Positions 9,533-18,656 are shown, counted from the first letter of the stretch. The stretch is 64,000 nt of DNA from an uncultured Pelagibacteraceae bacterium (GCA_902569405.1 CACFTX010000003.1:62001-126000); one strand, 5' to 3'. A program made the numbers and translations. The notes: a model not told the origin generated them from the sequence alone.

Positions 9533-10380
9533 TGGATACGTCTAAAATAAAAAAAGGACTAGGTAGAGGGTTATCTTCGTTAATAGGGGAAACAAGAACC
9601 GAGAAAGATACTAGCAAAGTTTTAATTAGTGAATTAATAAGAAATAAATATCAACCACGTAAAACATTTGATTCAGAGAGTCTTGAAGAATTAACTAGCT
9701 CAATTAAAGAGCGTGGAATAATTCAGCCTATAATAGTAAGAAAATCAGAATCACAAAAAAATAAATATGAAATTATAGCTGGAGAAAGAAGATGGATAGC
9801 GGCCCAAAATGCAGGCTTACATGAAGTTCCTGTAGTTGTAACAGAAGCTGACGATCTTAAATCTCTGGAATTCGCTATTGTAGAAAACGTTCAAAGACAT
9901 GATTTAAACGCGATTGAAGAAGCTCAAGGATATCAAAAACTGATAAGTAAATTTTCATATGATCAGGACAAAGTTTCTAAATTTATCGGTAAAAGTCGTA
10001 GTCATGTTTCTAATTGTCTGCGATTGTTAAGTTTACCTGAAGAGGTAATTAAATTAATTGAAAATTATAAATTATCCCAAGGTCACGCAAAAGTTTTAGT
10101 TGGTCTCGAAAATGCTTTATTTTTGGCTAAAAAAATTATTGAAAAAAAATTATCCGTAAGACAAGCGGAAAGTTTAGTTAAAATTTTTAAAAGTAAAAAA
10201 CCAAGAAAAAACTTACAAAAAGATCCTAACTTATCTCAACTTGAATTATCAATTTCTGAGAAAATAGGTTTAAATGTTTTAATTAAAAATAAAAAAAATA
10301 ATTCTGGAAGCATAACTTTGAATTATAAAGATTTAGATCAATTGAATAAAATTATAGACGTGATTAAGTCACATTATTAG
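9532..10380 (+). CDS. parB: Chromosome partitioning protein ParB
   Basis: ParB binds parS, spreads as a CTP-gated clamp and stimulates ParA. The 282-residue protein starts with the KKGLGRGLSSLIGE tail that contacts ParA, then has the CTP-binding GERRW block near residue 84, ENVQRHDLNAIEEAQGY, the helix-turn-helix (VSKFIGKSRSHVSNCLRLLSLP near 148-170), and a C-terminal dimerisation domain. Its last 17 bases overlap the convergent holA gene. The recognition site is the parS within rsmG. Confidence 0.97.
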   Translation: MDTSKIKKGLGRGLSSLIGETRTEKDTSKVLISELIRNKYQPRKTFDSESLEELTSSIKERGIIQPIIVRKSESQKNKYEIIAGERRWIAAQNAGLHEVPVVVTEADDLKSLEFAIVENVQRHDLNAIEEAQGYQKLISKFSYDQDKVSKFIGKSRSHVSNCLRLLSLPEEVIKLIENYKLSQGHAKVLVGLENALFLAKKIIEKKLSVRQAESLVKIFKSKKPRKNLQKDPNLSQLELSISEKIGLNVLIKNKKNNSGSITLNYKDLDQLNKIIDVIKSHY

Positions 10381-11365
10381 ATTGTTTTGAAGTATTAATT
10401 ATAAAATCTGATAAAATATTTATAGCATTATCTGAATTTTTTTTTATTAGCAATTCTATGTCATTAGTTTTAAAAATCATATTTTGAATATTTTCTAAAT
10501 TACTTAAATTTACTTGTTTTTTGACTAAATCTTTATCTTTCCAAAATATTGGTGGTTTATAAGATGCAATTATTGAGTCTAAGTTTTTATTTTTTTTATA
10601 CTCCCGGTGTATTTTATAAAGTCTTTTTAATTTTATTGAAAAAGATCTAATAATTAAAATGCAATCTTCTAATCCAAAACTATTTTCATTAAGTATATTG
10701 ATTGTTTTTTTTGAATTTTTGCTTAAACAGTTATCTAATAATTCTGAGACGCTGTAGTTTTCAGCAAGATTAGTCAATTTAAGAATTTCTTGTGGGCTAA
10801 TGCTTTTGTGAGTTTTTATATAAGATTCAATTTTGCTTATTTCATTATTTAAATTTCCTCTGTCACCCCTGCTTCTTTCTATAAGTAAATTTATTATTTC
10901 CTGCGAAACAGGTATTTTATTTAGTCTAAAAAAATCTCTAGCTATCACACTTAATGTTTGCATATTATCTTCATAAATAGGGATACAAATACTATCTTTA
11001 CTTTTTTCAAATAATTTTCTTAATTTTGATTTTTTTTCTAAAGTTGGTGAATTTAAAACAATTTTAATATCTTCTATTTTTTTTTCTAAAATTTCTTCAA
11101 CAATATCGAATAATTTTTCAGTTACCCTAGAAATAATAAATAATTTTTTTTCCTCAAAAAAGGACTTTGAATATATTCCATTAAAAAAATCTCCTTTATT
11201 GTCTAATATTTCTTTTTCATCATATCTATGAACACCTTCTTTGAATTTATCTACAAAATATTTTCTTATAATATCATTCTTCAAACCTTCATTTTGACCA
11301 TACAATAAAAATAAACCGCAATTATAGCTGCTAATTTTTGTTAATTCGTATGATTTTATTATCAT
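10364..11365 (-). CDS. holA: DNA polymerase III delta subunit
   Basis: HolA is the clamp-loader delta subunit, which opens the beta sliding clamp (dnaN is at the right edge of the window). The 333-residue protein is diverged but keeps the N-terminal FLLYGQNEGLKNDII block near 18-32, the LF..KKLFIISRV region, and the C-terminal collar domain. Parsing rests on these motifs plus position: alphaproteobacteria commonly have leuS-lptE-holA next to parB. The start codon lies three bases after the lptE stop, and the stop overlaps parB tail to tail. Confidence 0.88.
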   Translation of the reverse strand: MIIKSYELTKISSYNCGLFLLYGQNEGLKNDIIRKYFVDKFKEGVHRYDEKEILDNKGDFFNGIYSKSFFEEKKLFIISRVTEKLFDIVEEILEKKIEDIKIVLNSPTLEKKSKLRKLFEKSKDSICIPIYEDNMQTLSVIARDFFRLNKIPVSQEIINLLIERSRGDRGNLNNEISKIESYIKTHKSISPQEILKLTNLAENYSVSELLDNCLSKNSKKTINILNENSFGLEDCILIIRSFSIKLKRLYKIHREYKKNKNLDSIIASYKPPIFWKDKDLVKKQVNLSNLENIQNMIFKTNDIELLIKKNSDNAINILSDFIINTSKQSNNVT

Positions 11366-11368
11366 TTA

Positions 11369-11818
11369 TTAATTATATAAGATTAATATTATATCTTTAT
11401 TTATTGCATCAATTAAATTTTCTTCAATTGTTTTTTCATATTGCTTTAAATCAAATTTATTAGAAATATTTTTATAACTGAAGTTTTTAGATATACTTTT
11501 CTTTTTGTTTTTTTCGTAATTAGAATTAATTTCAAAATCCGTATTAATTGTCATTTTATATATCAAAGCATTACCCTTAGCATCTTTACTTGATATATCT
11601 ATTTTTTTTTTTGATTTTAATTTTAATTTAATTATTTTATTATAATTTTCTACTGAGGTTAAATAATTTAATTTATTTTTAATTTTTAAACTTATTTTAT
11701 CATCTTCATCAAAAATTATTTCTTTGAGCAAAAAGTTTGAATCTTTTCCAGAAAATATGGGCTGATAACCACAATTTGTTAACAATAAAATCCCAAAAAA
11801 TACAATTATTTTTTTCAT
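11369..11818 (-). CDS. lptE: LPS assembly lipoprotein LptE-like
   Basis: The 149-residue product has a short signal peptide ending in the lipobox LTNC with the lipidated cysteine at residue 16, followed by GYQPIF, the typical start of mature LptE (compare CGFxPLY). LptE plugs the LptD outer-membrane channel that delivers lipopolysaccharide to the cell surface. The rest is lysine-rich and poorly conserved, as usual for LptE. It overlaps leuS by four bases and lies between leuS and holA, the classic LptE location. Confidence 0.82.
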   Translation of the reverse strand: MKKIIVFFGILLLTNCGYQPIFSGKDSNFLLKEIIFDEDDKISLKIKNKLNYLTSVENYNKIIKLKLKSKKKIDISSKDAKGNALIYKMTINTDFEINSNYEKNKKKSISKNFSYKNISNKFDLKQYEKTIEENLIDAINKDIILILYN

Positions 11819-14364
11819 TCCAAAATAAGATTAATTAATTTATCTTTAATATAAATACTTCTTTTGATTTTTTTACTTTCTAAATACTTACTATATGTGT
11901 TATTATTCTTAATCTCATTAATTAATATTTCTTTATTTACATCTTTTTTGCTAATAATAACCGCTCTTTTTTTACCATTAATTTGTAAAACGATATTTAT
12001 ATTTTCTTTTACAAGATACTGCTCATTAACTTTTGGCCAAAATATTTCATCTTTATTTCCCAAATCTTCCAAACATTCATTTGCAAAATGAGGAACAACT
12101 GGTGTCATTATCTTTAGAATTTTAATATAATTTTTTAAAAGATTATCTTTATCTAATGACTTATTTATTAATTTAATTAAAAAATTATAAGTTTCATATA
12201 AATTAGCTATAATCACATTGTAGTGAAATTTTTCTAAGTTTTGAGTAATTTTTTTTATTATTTCGTTTGTAAATCTGTTTATTTCTATTGAGTTAACTTC
12301 ATTTGCTTTATTATCTGATGAAGATATATTTTTTATATTTTGATGAAGTGTCCAAAATTTTTGTAAGAATTTATAAGATGCGACCATTCCTTGCTCAGAC
12401 CATTGAACATCTTTTTCAGGTGGGCTATCTGATAGAATAAAAAGTCTTACAGCATCAGCACCATAGTTATTAATTATGTTTTCTGGATCTATAGTATTTT
12501 TTTTTGATTTGGACATTGATTCACTTGGTCCTACTTTAATTTTTTCTTTTTGATCAGATTTTTTAAAATAATTTTTTCCGTCTTTTGTAAAAATATCATC
12601 TGGACTAATCCAGTTATTTTTTTCATCTTTATAAGTCTCGTGACAAACCATTCCTTGTGTAAAAAGACCTTTGAATGGTTCTTTGTGAGTAAAATTTTTA
12701 TTTTTATAATTTATTGCATGCATAAAAAATCTTGAATACAACAAATGCAGTATTGCGTGTTCAACTCCGCCTATATACTGATCCACAGGCATCCAGTAAT
12801 CAATTTCATCAGTGTTATATCCATAATTTTTGCTTTGAGGAGAACAAAATCTTAAAAAATACCAAGAAGAATCTACAAAAGTGTCTAAAGTGTCTGTTTC
12901 TCTGACACACTTTTTTCCATTTATAGTTATGTTTTTCCATTCAGATTGATGTTCAAGCGGGTTACCTTTAGTATTTAATTTAATTTTTTCAGGTAAGTTG
13001 ATAGGTAAATTTTCTTTTGGAACTTTTACGATATTATTTTTTTCATCATACGCTATTGGAATAGGGCATCCCCAATACCTTTGCCTAGAAACACCCCAAT
13101 CTTTTAATCTAAAATTGATTTTTTTTTTACCTAGTTTTTTCTTTTCAAGTATTTCAATTGTTTTGACAATAGATTCTTCAGGTACTTTAAGACCATTTAA
13201 AAAATCTGAATTAAAAATAATACCTTGATCTGTATAAGCTTTATCTTTTATTTTAAATTTACCTTTAAAATCTAATGGTTTAACTACTGGATTTACTTCA
13301 AGTTTATATTTTATTGCAAAATCTAAATCTCTTTGATCATGAGCAGGACAACCAAATACAGCACCAAAACCATAATCCATAAGTACAAAATTTGCAAAAT
13401 AAACAGGAACTTTTATTTTTTTATCTAATGGGTTAATTGCTAAGAGTTCTGTTTTGAAGCCAATTTTTTCTGCTTGAGCAATAGACTCTTCTGTGGTTCC
13501 AGATTTAGAACATTTTTCTTTAAATTTTAAAAAATCATCATTTTTTTCATAAAGTTTAGATAAAGGGTGATCTATTGATACTGCTAAAAAAGAAAATCCA
13601 AATAAAGTGTCAGGTCTAGTTGTAAAACATTTTATTTTATTTATTGATTTATTTCCTTCAATTTTAAAATCAATTTCACAGCCAAAAGATTTACCAATCC
13701 AATTTTTTTGCATAGTTTTAACTTTTTTTGGCCATTCATCTAGCTCATTAAGACCATTTAACAGCTCTTCTGAAAATTTTGAAATATTAAAAAACCACTG
13801 GTTTAACTTCTTTCTTTCAACGGTTGCCCCTGATCTCCAGCCTTTACCATCAATTACCTGTTCATTAGCCAAAACAGTTTCATCAACCGGATCCCAATTA
13901 ACGTAATTTTCTTTCCTATATACAAGTCCTTTTTCATAAAGTTCTAAAAAGAAAAGTTGTTGGTGTTTATAGTAGTCCGAGGAACAAGTTGAAATTTCTC
14001 TATCCCAATCAATTGATAATCCCAATTTTTTAAGTTGAGATTTCATTGCAGAAATATTTTGATTTGTCCAATCTTTGGGATCAAGATTGTTTTGTTTTGC
14101 AGCATTTTCAGCAGGCATACCAAAAGAATCCCAACCCATAGGATGTAATACATTATAATTCTGCATTACTTTATATCTGGCTAAAACATCTCCAATTGTA
14201 TAGTTTCGAACATGTCCCATGTGAATTTTTCCTGACGGATAGGGAAACATTTCAAGGCAGTAAAATTTTTTCTTATTTTTATCAATATTAGATTTAAAGG
14301 TTTTATTTTTAAACCAGTAATCTTGCCATTTATTTTCAATAACTTTAAAATTATATCTATCCAC
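11815..14364 (-). CDS. leuS: Leucyl-tRNA synthetase
   Basis: LeuS charges tRNA-Leu. The 849-residue class I enzyme has the HIGH-type motif HMGH at residues 48-51 (in [19 protein letters not shown]), an editing domain with [12 protein letters not shown] and the QRDLDFA region, and the second signature near residue 615. That signature reads SMSKS, so the first lysine of KMSKS is serine while the catalytic second lysine is kept. Length is normal. It is the middle gene of the DUF3576-leuS-lptE-holA run on this strand. Confidence 0.97.
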   Translation of the reverse strand: MDRYNFKVIENKWQDYWFKNKTFKSNIDKNKKKFYCLEMFPYPSGKIHMGHVRNYTIGDVLARYKVMQNYNVLHPMGWDSFGMPAENAAKQNNLDPKDWTNQNISAMKSQLKKLGLSIDWDREISTCSSDYYKHQQLFFLELYEKGLVYRKENYVNWDPVDETVLANEQVIDGKGWRSGATVERKKLNQWFFNISKFSEELLNGLNELDEWPKKVKTMQKNWIGKSFGCEIDFKIEGNKSINKIKCFTTRPDTLFGFSFLAVSIDHPLSKLYEKNDDFLKFKEKCSKSGTTEESIAQAEKIGFKTELLAINPLDKKIKVPVYFANFVLMDYGFGAVFGCPAHDQRDLDFAIKYKLEVNPVVKPLDFKGKFKIKDKAYTDQGIIFNSDFLNGLKVPEESIVKTIEILEKKKLGKKKINFRLKDWGVSRQRYWGCPIPIAYDEKNNIVKVPKENLPINLPEKIKLNTKGNPLEHQSEWKNITINGKKCVRETDTLDTFVDSSWYFLRFCSPQSKNYGYNTDEIDYWMPVDQYIGGVEHAILHLLYSRFFMHAINYKNKNFTHKEPFKGLFTQGMVCHETYKDEKNNWISPDDIFTKDGKNYFKKSDQKEKIKVGPSESMSKSKKNTIDPENIINNYGADAVRLFILSDSPPEKDVQWSEQGMVASYKFLQKFWTLHQNIKNISSSDNKANEVNSIEINRFTNEIIKKITQNLEKFHYNVIIANLYETYNFLIKLINKSLDKDNLLKNYIKILKIMTPVVPHFANECLEDLGNKDEIFWPKVNEQYLVKENINIVLQINGKKRAVIISKKDVNKEILINEIKNNNTYSKYLESKKIKRSIYIKDKLINLILE

Positions 14365-14417
14365 TTCGCAATTTACTTTAAAAAATTTTAATATTTTTCA
14401 TTAATGGTGAATTTATT

Positions 14418-15023
14418 TTAACAAATTACCCTACCGTCTCCGCACCAAGTTATTTCGCCTGTTTTTTTATTTTTATAACTTTTTGTTGGATCATTTTCAT
14501 CTCTTGCTTTTTTTATCAATGCAGCTTTTCTTAAAATTGTATTTTTTATCTCTTCATTTAAAGAACTCTTAACTTGAGTTATTGCGCAGGAGTTGTTTGC
14601 TCCACAAATTTTTTGGTGTAGTGACACTTTAAGTCCATCAGCTCTAATTTCATTGCTTAAAAATCTGACTGTAATTTTAATTGATTGATTGTTTTGATTT
14701 TCAGAATACCAATCAGTAATTATTAAACCGCCCGAATAATCTACATTTGAGAACGACATGAAATCCAAGGTATCTAAACTTGCTCGCCATAACTCGTTTG
14801 AGGATGCAAATTCAAAAGAACCTCCACTGGAACGTCTTTGTTTGCCTTTACTTAAAATACCGGCTGGATCAGTTATTCCCTTACCTTCCTGAACATTTTT
14901 TCTTGCTCTTTTTTTTCCATCGACCTCAAAATCTCCATCCCAATCAATTTTTTTACATCCGCTTAGGGGCAAAAAAACAAAGGATATAATTAATAGATAT
15001 TTAAGAAATTTTATAAAATTCAT
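14418..15023 (-). CDS. DUF3576 family outer-membrane lipoprotein
   Basis: The 201-residue product has a signal peptide with lipobox PLSGC (cysteine at 23). The body matches my memory of the DUF3576 family found upstream of leuS in alphaproteobacteria: SSNELWRASLDTLDFMSFSNVDYSGGLIITDW and a C-terminal RKAALIKKARD. Function is unknown. The link to leuS-lptE suggests an envelope role but proves nothing. Two cysteines (GANNSCAIT and the final WCGDGRVIC) could form a disulfide. Gap to leuS is 53 bases. Confidence 0.8.
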   Translation of the reverse strand: MNFIKFLKYLLIISFVFLPLSGCKKIDWDGDFEVDGKKRARKNVQEGKGITDPAGILSKGKQRRSSGGSFEFASSNELWRASLDTLDFMSFSNVDYSGGLIITDWYSENQNNQSIKITVRFLSNEIRADGLKVSLHQKICGANNSCAITQVKSSLNEEIKNTILRKAALIKKARDENDPTKSYKNKKTGEITWCGDGRVIC

Positions 15024-15198
15024 TACAATTGATGGTTTAGCGCAATAAATGGCTAATTCAAAAGATTAAATTAGTGTGATATTTATGCAACAAATCTAGA
15101 AAAAATACCATATTTCATTAAATATGAAGTTTAATATATACAAATAATGTTAAAAAACGCTCATTCATATGAATAATTTTAATAAAAAGGAGACAATT
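15024..15198. promoter_or_regulatory. Divergent control region, DUF3576 lipoprotein / porin
   Basis: This 175-base gap must hold promoters for both flanking genes. Two symmetrical elements stand out: a 7-4-7 inverted repeat CATATTTcattAAATATG at 15109-15126 and a perfect 12-base palindrome ATTCATATGAAT at 15163-15174. The palindrome is 24 bases before the chosen porin start, in the place of an operator or a leader hairpin. A strong ribosome-binding site AAGGAG lies at 15187-15192, six bases before the ATG at 15199. I cannot name a regulator. Confidence 0.4.
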
Positions 15199-16233
15199 AT
15201 GAATAACTTAAAAAAAGTAGGTTTATCAGCTTTAGCTGGTTCACTTGCTATTTTTTCTGCTAACGCTTCAGAAATGGCTGTAACGGGTGATACCCAAGTA
15301 GTATGGACATCTCAAGAGGGTAACGAAGCTGGCGCACCGGGATCAAACGGTAAAGGTATCGGTGTTGACACTGACTTATATTTCAACGCAAGTGGTGAGC
15401 TTGACAATGGTTGGACTATGAGTTTTTTCAATGCTCTTGATACTGATGGTGATGCAAATACATCATCTATGCAAGCTACATTAGGAATGGGATCATTAGG
15501 TACTATTGTTTTTGCTGACGTTGGTGGAACAGGTGCTAATGGAATTGACGACGTACTTCCATTTGCTTATGAAGAAACATGGGATGGAACAACTCATACA
15601 TCTGAGTTTCATCAATTTGGTGGATCAACTACATCTGGTGCGATTGACTATAGAACTCCAGCTTTCTCAATTGGAGATATTTCTATATCAGCAACTTATG
15701 CTTATGATCCTAACGCAGGAAGCACTACAAGAGTAAGTGCTGGTGGTATCGATACTGGTACTTCTGCAAGTGGTGAAGCGGGAACTATTAAAGTTTCAGG
15801 ATATGGCTTTACGTTCGGTGCTGGTTTTGAAGAAGTAGAAAACGAGTCACAAACTACAGGCGCAACTGACCTATCAAGAAACACTGGCTATTTGAAATAT
15901 TCAAATGGTCCAATAACTGTTGCTTACCAAGAGTTCTATACTAACCCGGCGAACAGCTCTGCTAGTGGAACTCAAACACCTGATATTTCTGGTGATGGTA
16001 TGGGTATTTCATTTGCACAAGATGCTTTTTCAGTGTCATACGCTGAAGTTACAGAGTCAAATGAAAATATATCTGATGTTGTAACAGCAACTGAAACTGA
16101 GCTATCTGCGTTACAGGCTACTTACACAATGGGTGCTATGACTATAGGTGCATCTATGTATGAAACTGATAACCCAGAAGCTGCAACTGGTAAATACGAA
16201 GAAACAGAACTTTCTCTTTCTTTTGCATTCTAG
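15199..16233 (+). CDS. Outer-membrane porin
   Basis: The ATG at 15199 is chosen over an in-frame ATG at 15169 because it follows AAGGAG at the right distance and starts a clean signal peptide (MNNLKKVGLSALAGSLAIFSANA, cut near residue 23). The mature protein is rich in Gly, Ser, Thr and aromatic residues with repeating short amphipathic strands, and ends ELSLSFAF, with the terminal phenylalanine that BamA recognises. This fits a 16-strand general porin of the gram-negative porin superfamily. GC content and codon choice look higher than in the neighbours, as expected for a strongly expressed gene. A strong terminator follows. Solute specificity is unknown. Confidence 0.85.
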   Translation: MNNLKKVGLSALAGSLAIFSANASEMAVTGDTQVVWTSQEGNEAGAPGSNGKGIGVDTDLYFNASGELDNGWTMSFFNALDTDGDANTSSMQATLGMGSLGTIVFADVGGTGANGIDDVLPFAYEETWDGTTHTSEFHQFGGSTTSGAIDYRTPAFSIGDISISATYAYDPNAGSTTRVSAGGIDTGTSASGEAGTIKVSGYGFTFGAGFEEVENESQTTGATDLSRNTGYLKYSNGPITVAYQEFYTNPANSSASGTQTPDISGDGMGISFAQDAFSVSYAEVTESNENISDVVTATETELSALQATYTMGAMTIGASMYETDNPEAATGKYEETELSLSFAF

Positions 16234-16250
16234 TTAATAGTTTTAAATTA

Positions 16251-16814
16251 TTAAAAAAACCGGCCTATATTTTTAGGCCGGTTTTTTTTTATCCAGGAAA
16301 TAGACGCCAAGCCAACACTTTTAGTAAGTTTTATTTTTTTATAATTTGAGCAATTAATGCCTCCAAGTGCGATAATTTTTTTTTCTGTATTTTTAGCTAT
16401 TAAATTAAATCTATTTATATTTAAAAAATAATTTGATTTATTTGTTTTAAATAAAGGAGAGATAAAAATAGTATCACACTTTTGTTTTTCTTTAATTTTA
16501 AGCTCACTTATATTGTGAGCAGATCCTATAATCTTGAAATTTTTTTTAATATTTAGGTTTTTATAATTGCAAATTTTTTTAAATGCAGGAATATAAACAC
16601 CATCTAAATTTAAATTAATAGCAATCTTCAAATTGTTAGATATATAAAATTTTCTATGCTGTTTTAAACAAAGATCTCTTATTTTCTTAATTAATTTTAA
16701 ATTATATTTTCCTTTGTAATTTCTATATATTAGAGCAATATTTTTATTTAATTTTTGAATTTCTTGCCTATTAAATTCATCTATAAAGTAGTAAATTTTT
16801 AAAAAACTATGCAT
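16251..16814 (-). CDS. Thiamine-phosphate synthase-like (ThiE/TenI superfamily) protein
   Basis: The 187-residue protein shows the TIM-barrel pattern of ThiE/TenI: a DGVYIP strand near 71, IIGSAHNISEL near 95, CDTIFISPLFKTNKS near 114, and the phosphate-binding IALGGI near 149. True ThiE makes thiamine phosphate from HMP-PP and HET-P; TenI relatives are aminotransfer or isomerase proteins in the same pathway. The sequence is short and lysine-rich, so I cannot say which. Its C-terminal tail is encoded by the porin terminator. Its start codon directly abuts that of the divergent yggS gene (ATGCAT). Confidence 0.7.
   Translation of the reverse strand: MHSFLKIYYFIDEFNRQEIQKLNKNIALIYRNYKGKYNLKLIKKIRDLCLKQHRKFYISNNLKIAINLNLDGVYIPAFKKICNYKNLNIKKNFKIIGSAHNISELKIKEKQKCDTIFISPLFKTNKSNYFLNINRFNLIAKNTEKKIIALGGINCSNYKKIKLTKSVGLASISWIKKNRPKNIGRFF
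16256..16290. terminator. Bidirectional intrinsic terminator, porin / ThiE-like
   Basis: The arms CCGGCCTA (16260-16267) and TAGGCCGG (16274-16281) pair perfectly around a six-base loop, extended by A/T pairs, with an A-run on the left and nine T on the right (16282-16290). It works as a rho-independent terminator for the porin and, read on the other strand, for the convergent ThiE-like gene. It lies entirely inside the last codons of that gene, whose C-terminus KNRPKNIGRFF is spelled by the hairpin. Confidence 0.9.
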
Positions 16815-17453
16815 GATATTGTTAAAAATCTACTATCAATTAAAAATGAAATACAGTCAAATAATAGCAATGCAGAAGTTGTTGCTGTTTCAAAAACCTT
16901 TTCAATAAGCAAAATATTACCTTTAATTAATTATGGTCATATTCATTATGGAGAGAATAAAATTCAGGAAGCTGTTGAAAAGTGGACTGAAATTAAAAAA
17001 GATTTTGTAAATATCAAGCTCCATTTTATTGGGAAACTTCAGACCAACAAAGTTAAGTTTGCACTTCCTTTGTTTGATTATATTCATTCACTTGATAGCA
17101 TTAAACTGGCTGAAAAAATTGCCAATGAACAAATTAAAAAAAAATCTACACCTAAAATTTTTATACAAGTAAATATTGGAAAAGAAGACCAAAAAAATGG
17201 AATTGATATTGAAAATTTAGAAAAGTTTTATTCCGATTGTATAAAAAATTTTAATTTAAATATTATTGGATTAATGTGCTTACCACCGAATGATAAAACT
17301 CCAGAAATATATTTTTCTAAAATGAAAAGCTTGGTTGACAAAATCAATCTAAAAGAACTGAGTATGGGTATGACAAATGATTATATTAAAGCATTACAGT
17401 ATAAATCTACTTTTTTAAGGATCGGATCTAAAATATTTGGATCAAGGGATTAA
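16809..17453 (+). CDS. yggS: YggS family pyridoxal-phosphate homeostasis protein
   Basis: The 214-residue protein has the PLP lysine in VVAVSKTFS (K29), the YGENKIQEAVEKW block, HFIGKLQTNKVK, FIQVNIGKEDQKNG, and the C-terminal SMGMTNDY..A and LRIGSKIFG phosphate-binding motifs. Known members bind PLP without a firm catalytic role and balance PLP and amino-acid pools. The start ATG (16809-16811) touches the reverse start codon of the ThiE-like gene, so neither gene has an upstream non-coding leader. It ends overlapping the next convergent gene by four bases. Confidence 0.9.
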   Translation: MHDIVKNLLSIKNEIQSNNSNAEVVAVSKTFSISKILPLINYGHIHYGENKIQEAVEKWTEIKKDFVNIKLHFIGKLQTNKVKFALPLFDYIHSLDSIKLAEKIANEQIKKKSTPKIFIQVNIGKEDQKNGIDIENLEKFYSDCIKNFNLNIIGLMCLPPNDKTPEIYFSKMKSLVDKINLKELSMGMTNDYIKALQYKSTFLRIGSKIFGSRD

Positions 17454-17938
17454 TTTATTTTAATTTTAGTTTTTCTTTTTATTAATTTTAACATTATTAA
17501 AAAATCCTTTTCCTTTAAAGCTATACATCCAATAGTTGGTTTATAGTTTTTTGTTAAATGTATAAAAATTGCACTTCCTTTTTGAGGTATTTTTTTTGGA
17601 TTGTAATTTATGACTAAAATATAATTATATTTATAATCTTTTCTAAATAATTTTTCATGCTTAATACTTTTCTTTATTTTTATTTCAGAGTTATAAAACT
17701 TGCTTTTGGAGTCATTACACCATCCTAAATTAGGGTAAATTTTTTTTACATTTAAATCTACTTGTGGTTTTGGAACTCTATCGTCTCTATAGTAAAGTTT
17801 GTCTATAGAAAAAAAACCTTTTGGAGTAGATTTATCACCTTCAACTTTATTTTTTTTAATACCATTTTTTCCTATAGAGCACTTAAATTTAAAATCATCA
17901 ATTATTAATGTGTCTTTATTTTTCAAATTTATTAGCAT
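17450..17938 (-). CDS. L,D-transpeptidase (YkuD domain) family protein
   Basis: The 162-residue protein ends in the YkuD catalytic pattern, IHLTKNYKPTIGCIAL near residues 124-140, with histidine and the reactive cysteine near 137. GDKSTPKGFFSI near 35 is the usual substrate-loop motif (STP.G.F). Known enzymes cross-link peptidoglycan or attach lipoproteins. No signal peptide is visible at the chosen start, which is odd for a wall enzyme; the true start may differ, or export may need another route. The next gene begins 13 bases away on the other strand. Confidence 0.8.
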   Translation of the reverse strand: MLINLKNKDTLIIDDFKFKCSIGKNGIKKNKVEGDKSTPKGFFSIDKLYYRDDRVPKPQVDLNVKKIYPNLGWCNDSKSKFYNSEIKIKKSIKHEKLFRKDYKYNYILVINYNPKKIPQKGSAIFIHLTKNYKPTIGCIALKEKDFLIMLKLIKRKTKIKIN

Positions 17939-17951
17939 ATGATTTTAATAA

Positions 17952-18548
17952 ATGAATAAACAAATAGTTAATTTAGTTCAGTTTAACGAATTATATAAAA
18001 TTTTAAATGAAATTAAGAATATTTTATCTTTTGATTTAAAAGGTTATAAGAATGCAGGTGAATTTTTAAATGATTTACATAAGAATAATAGCTTAAAATA
18101 TTCAACAATTATAATAAATTCAAAAAATAATTTTAAATTAAATGAAGAAAATATTGATATGAGAAATATATTGGTCTTTAATAATTTTCCTATTCAATTA
18201 AGCAAAATAATTGACCAAATAAATGTGCAACTAATTAAGCAAAAATATAATTTTCAGTCTAAAATAAATATAAAAAATTATAATTTAAACTTAAATTCAA
18301 GAGTAATTACAAAAAATCAAATAGATTTAAAACTAACTGAAAGAGAAATTGATATAATACTTTTTTTACAAAAACAAAATAAACCAAAAAAAATTGAAGT
18401 TCTGCAGAAAGAAATTTGGCATTATTCATCTGATCTTGAAACGCATACAGTTGAGACTCATATTTACCGCTTAAGAAAAAAAATAAAAGAACAGTTTAAT
18501 GATGAGAAATTTATTTTAAGCTATAAAGATGGTTATTCAATTGAATGA
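17952..18548 (+). CDS. OmpR/PhoB-type winged-helix regulator with degenerate receiver domain
   Basis: The 198-residue protein has a C-terminal winged-helix domain (about 115-198): LKLTEREIDIILFLQ, the recognition-helix region SSDLETHTVETHIYRLRKKI, and the wing YKDGYSIE. The N-terminal half is receiver-sized but I see neither the acidic pair nor a clear phospho-acceptor aspartate, so it probably does not take phosphate from a histidine kinase. No kinase gene is nearby. It overlaps a 35-codon ArfA-like gene by four bases (ATGA) and is divergent from the L,D-transpeptidase with a 13-base gap, so it could control that gene. The target is unknown. Confidence 0.8.
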   Translation: MNKQIVNLVQFNELYKILNEIKNILSFDLKGYKNAGEFLNDLHKNNSLKYSTIIINSKNNFKLNEENIDMRNILVFNNFPIQLSKIIDQINVQLIKQKYNFQSKINIKNYNLNLNSRVITKNQIDLKLTEREIDIILFLQKQNKPKKIEVLQKEIWHYSSDLETHTVETHIYRLRKKIKEQFNDEKFILSYKDGYSIE

Positions 18549-18652
18549 AAAAAAAAAATTTAATCGCAAAAGAACTTAGAACCCAAAAGTACAAACCTAG
18601 AATAGTTAAACCAAAAAAAGGCAAAGGCAGCTTTAAAAGAAAAAAAAGTTAA
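18545..18652 (+). CDS. Small ArfA-like alternative ribosome-rescue factor
   Basis: This 35-codon gene starts four bases before the end of the winged-helix regulator (ATGA overlap). Residues 8-35 (AKELRTQKYKPRIVKPKKGK, then GSFKRKKS) align without gaps to E. coli ArfA around [20 protein letters not shown], then YMRKGK. Both share the leucine and aromatic positions, an arginine, the KKGKGS core, an aromatic residue and RK. ArfA recruits RF2 to ribosomes stalled without a stop codon, and its KGKGSY tail fills the empty mRNA channel. Here the protein lacks the N-terminal extension and the hydrophobic C-terminal tail of E. coli ArfA. The family call is from motif memory, not a search. Confidence 0.72.
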   Translation: MKKKNLIAKELRTQKYKPRIVKPKKGKGSFKRKKS

Positions 18653-18656
18653 ATGT

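Noticed and set aside
15169-15198. Upstream in-frame ATG for the porin
   Set aside because: It precedes the strong ribosome-binding site and would spoil the signal peptide; 15199 is preferred.
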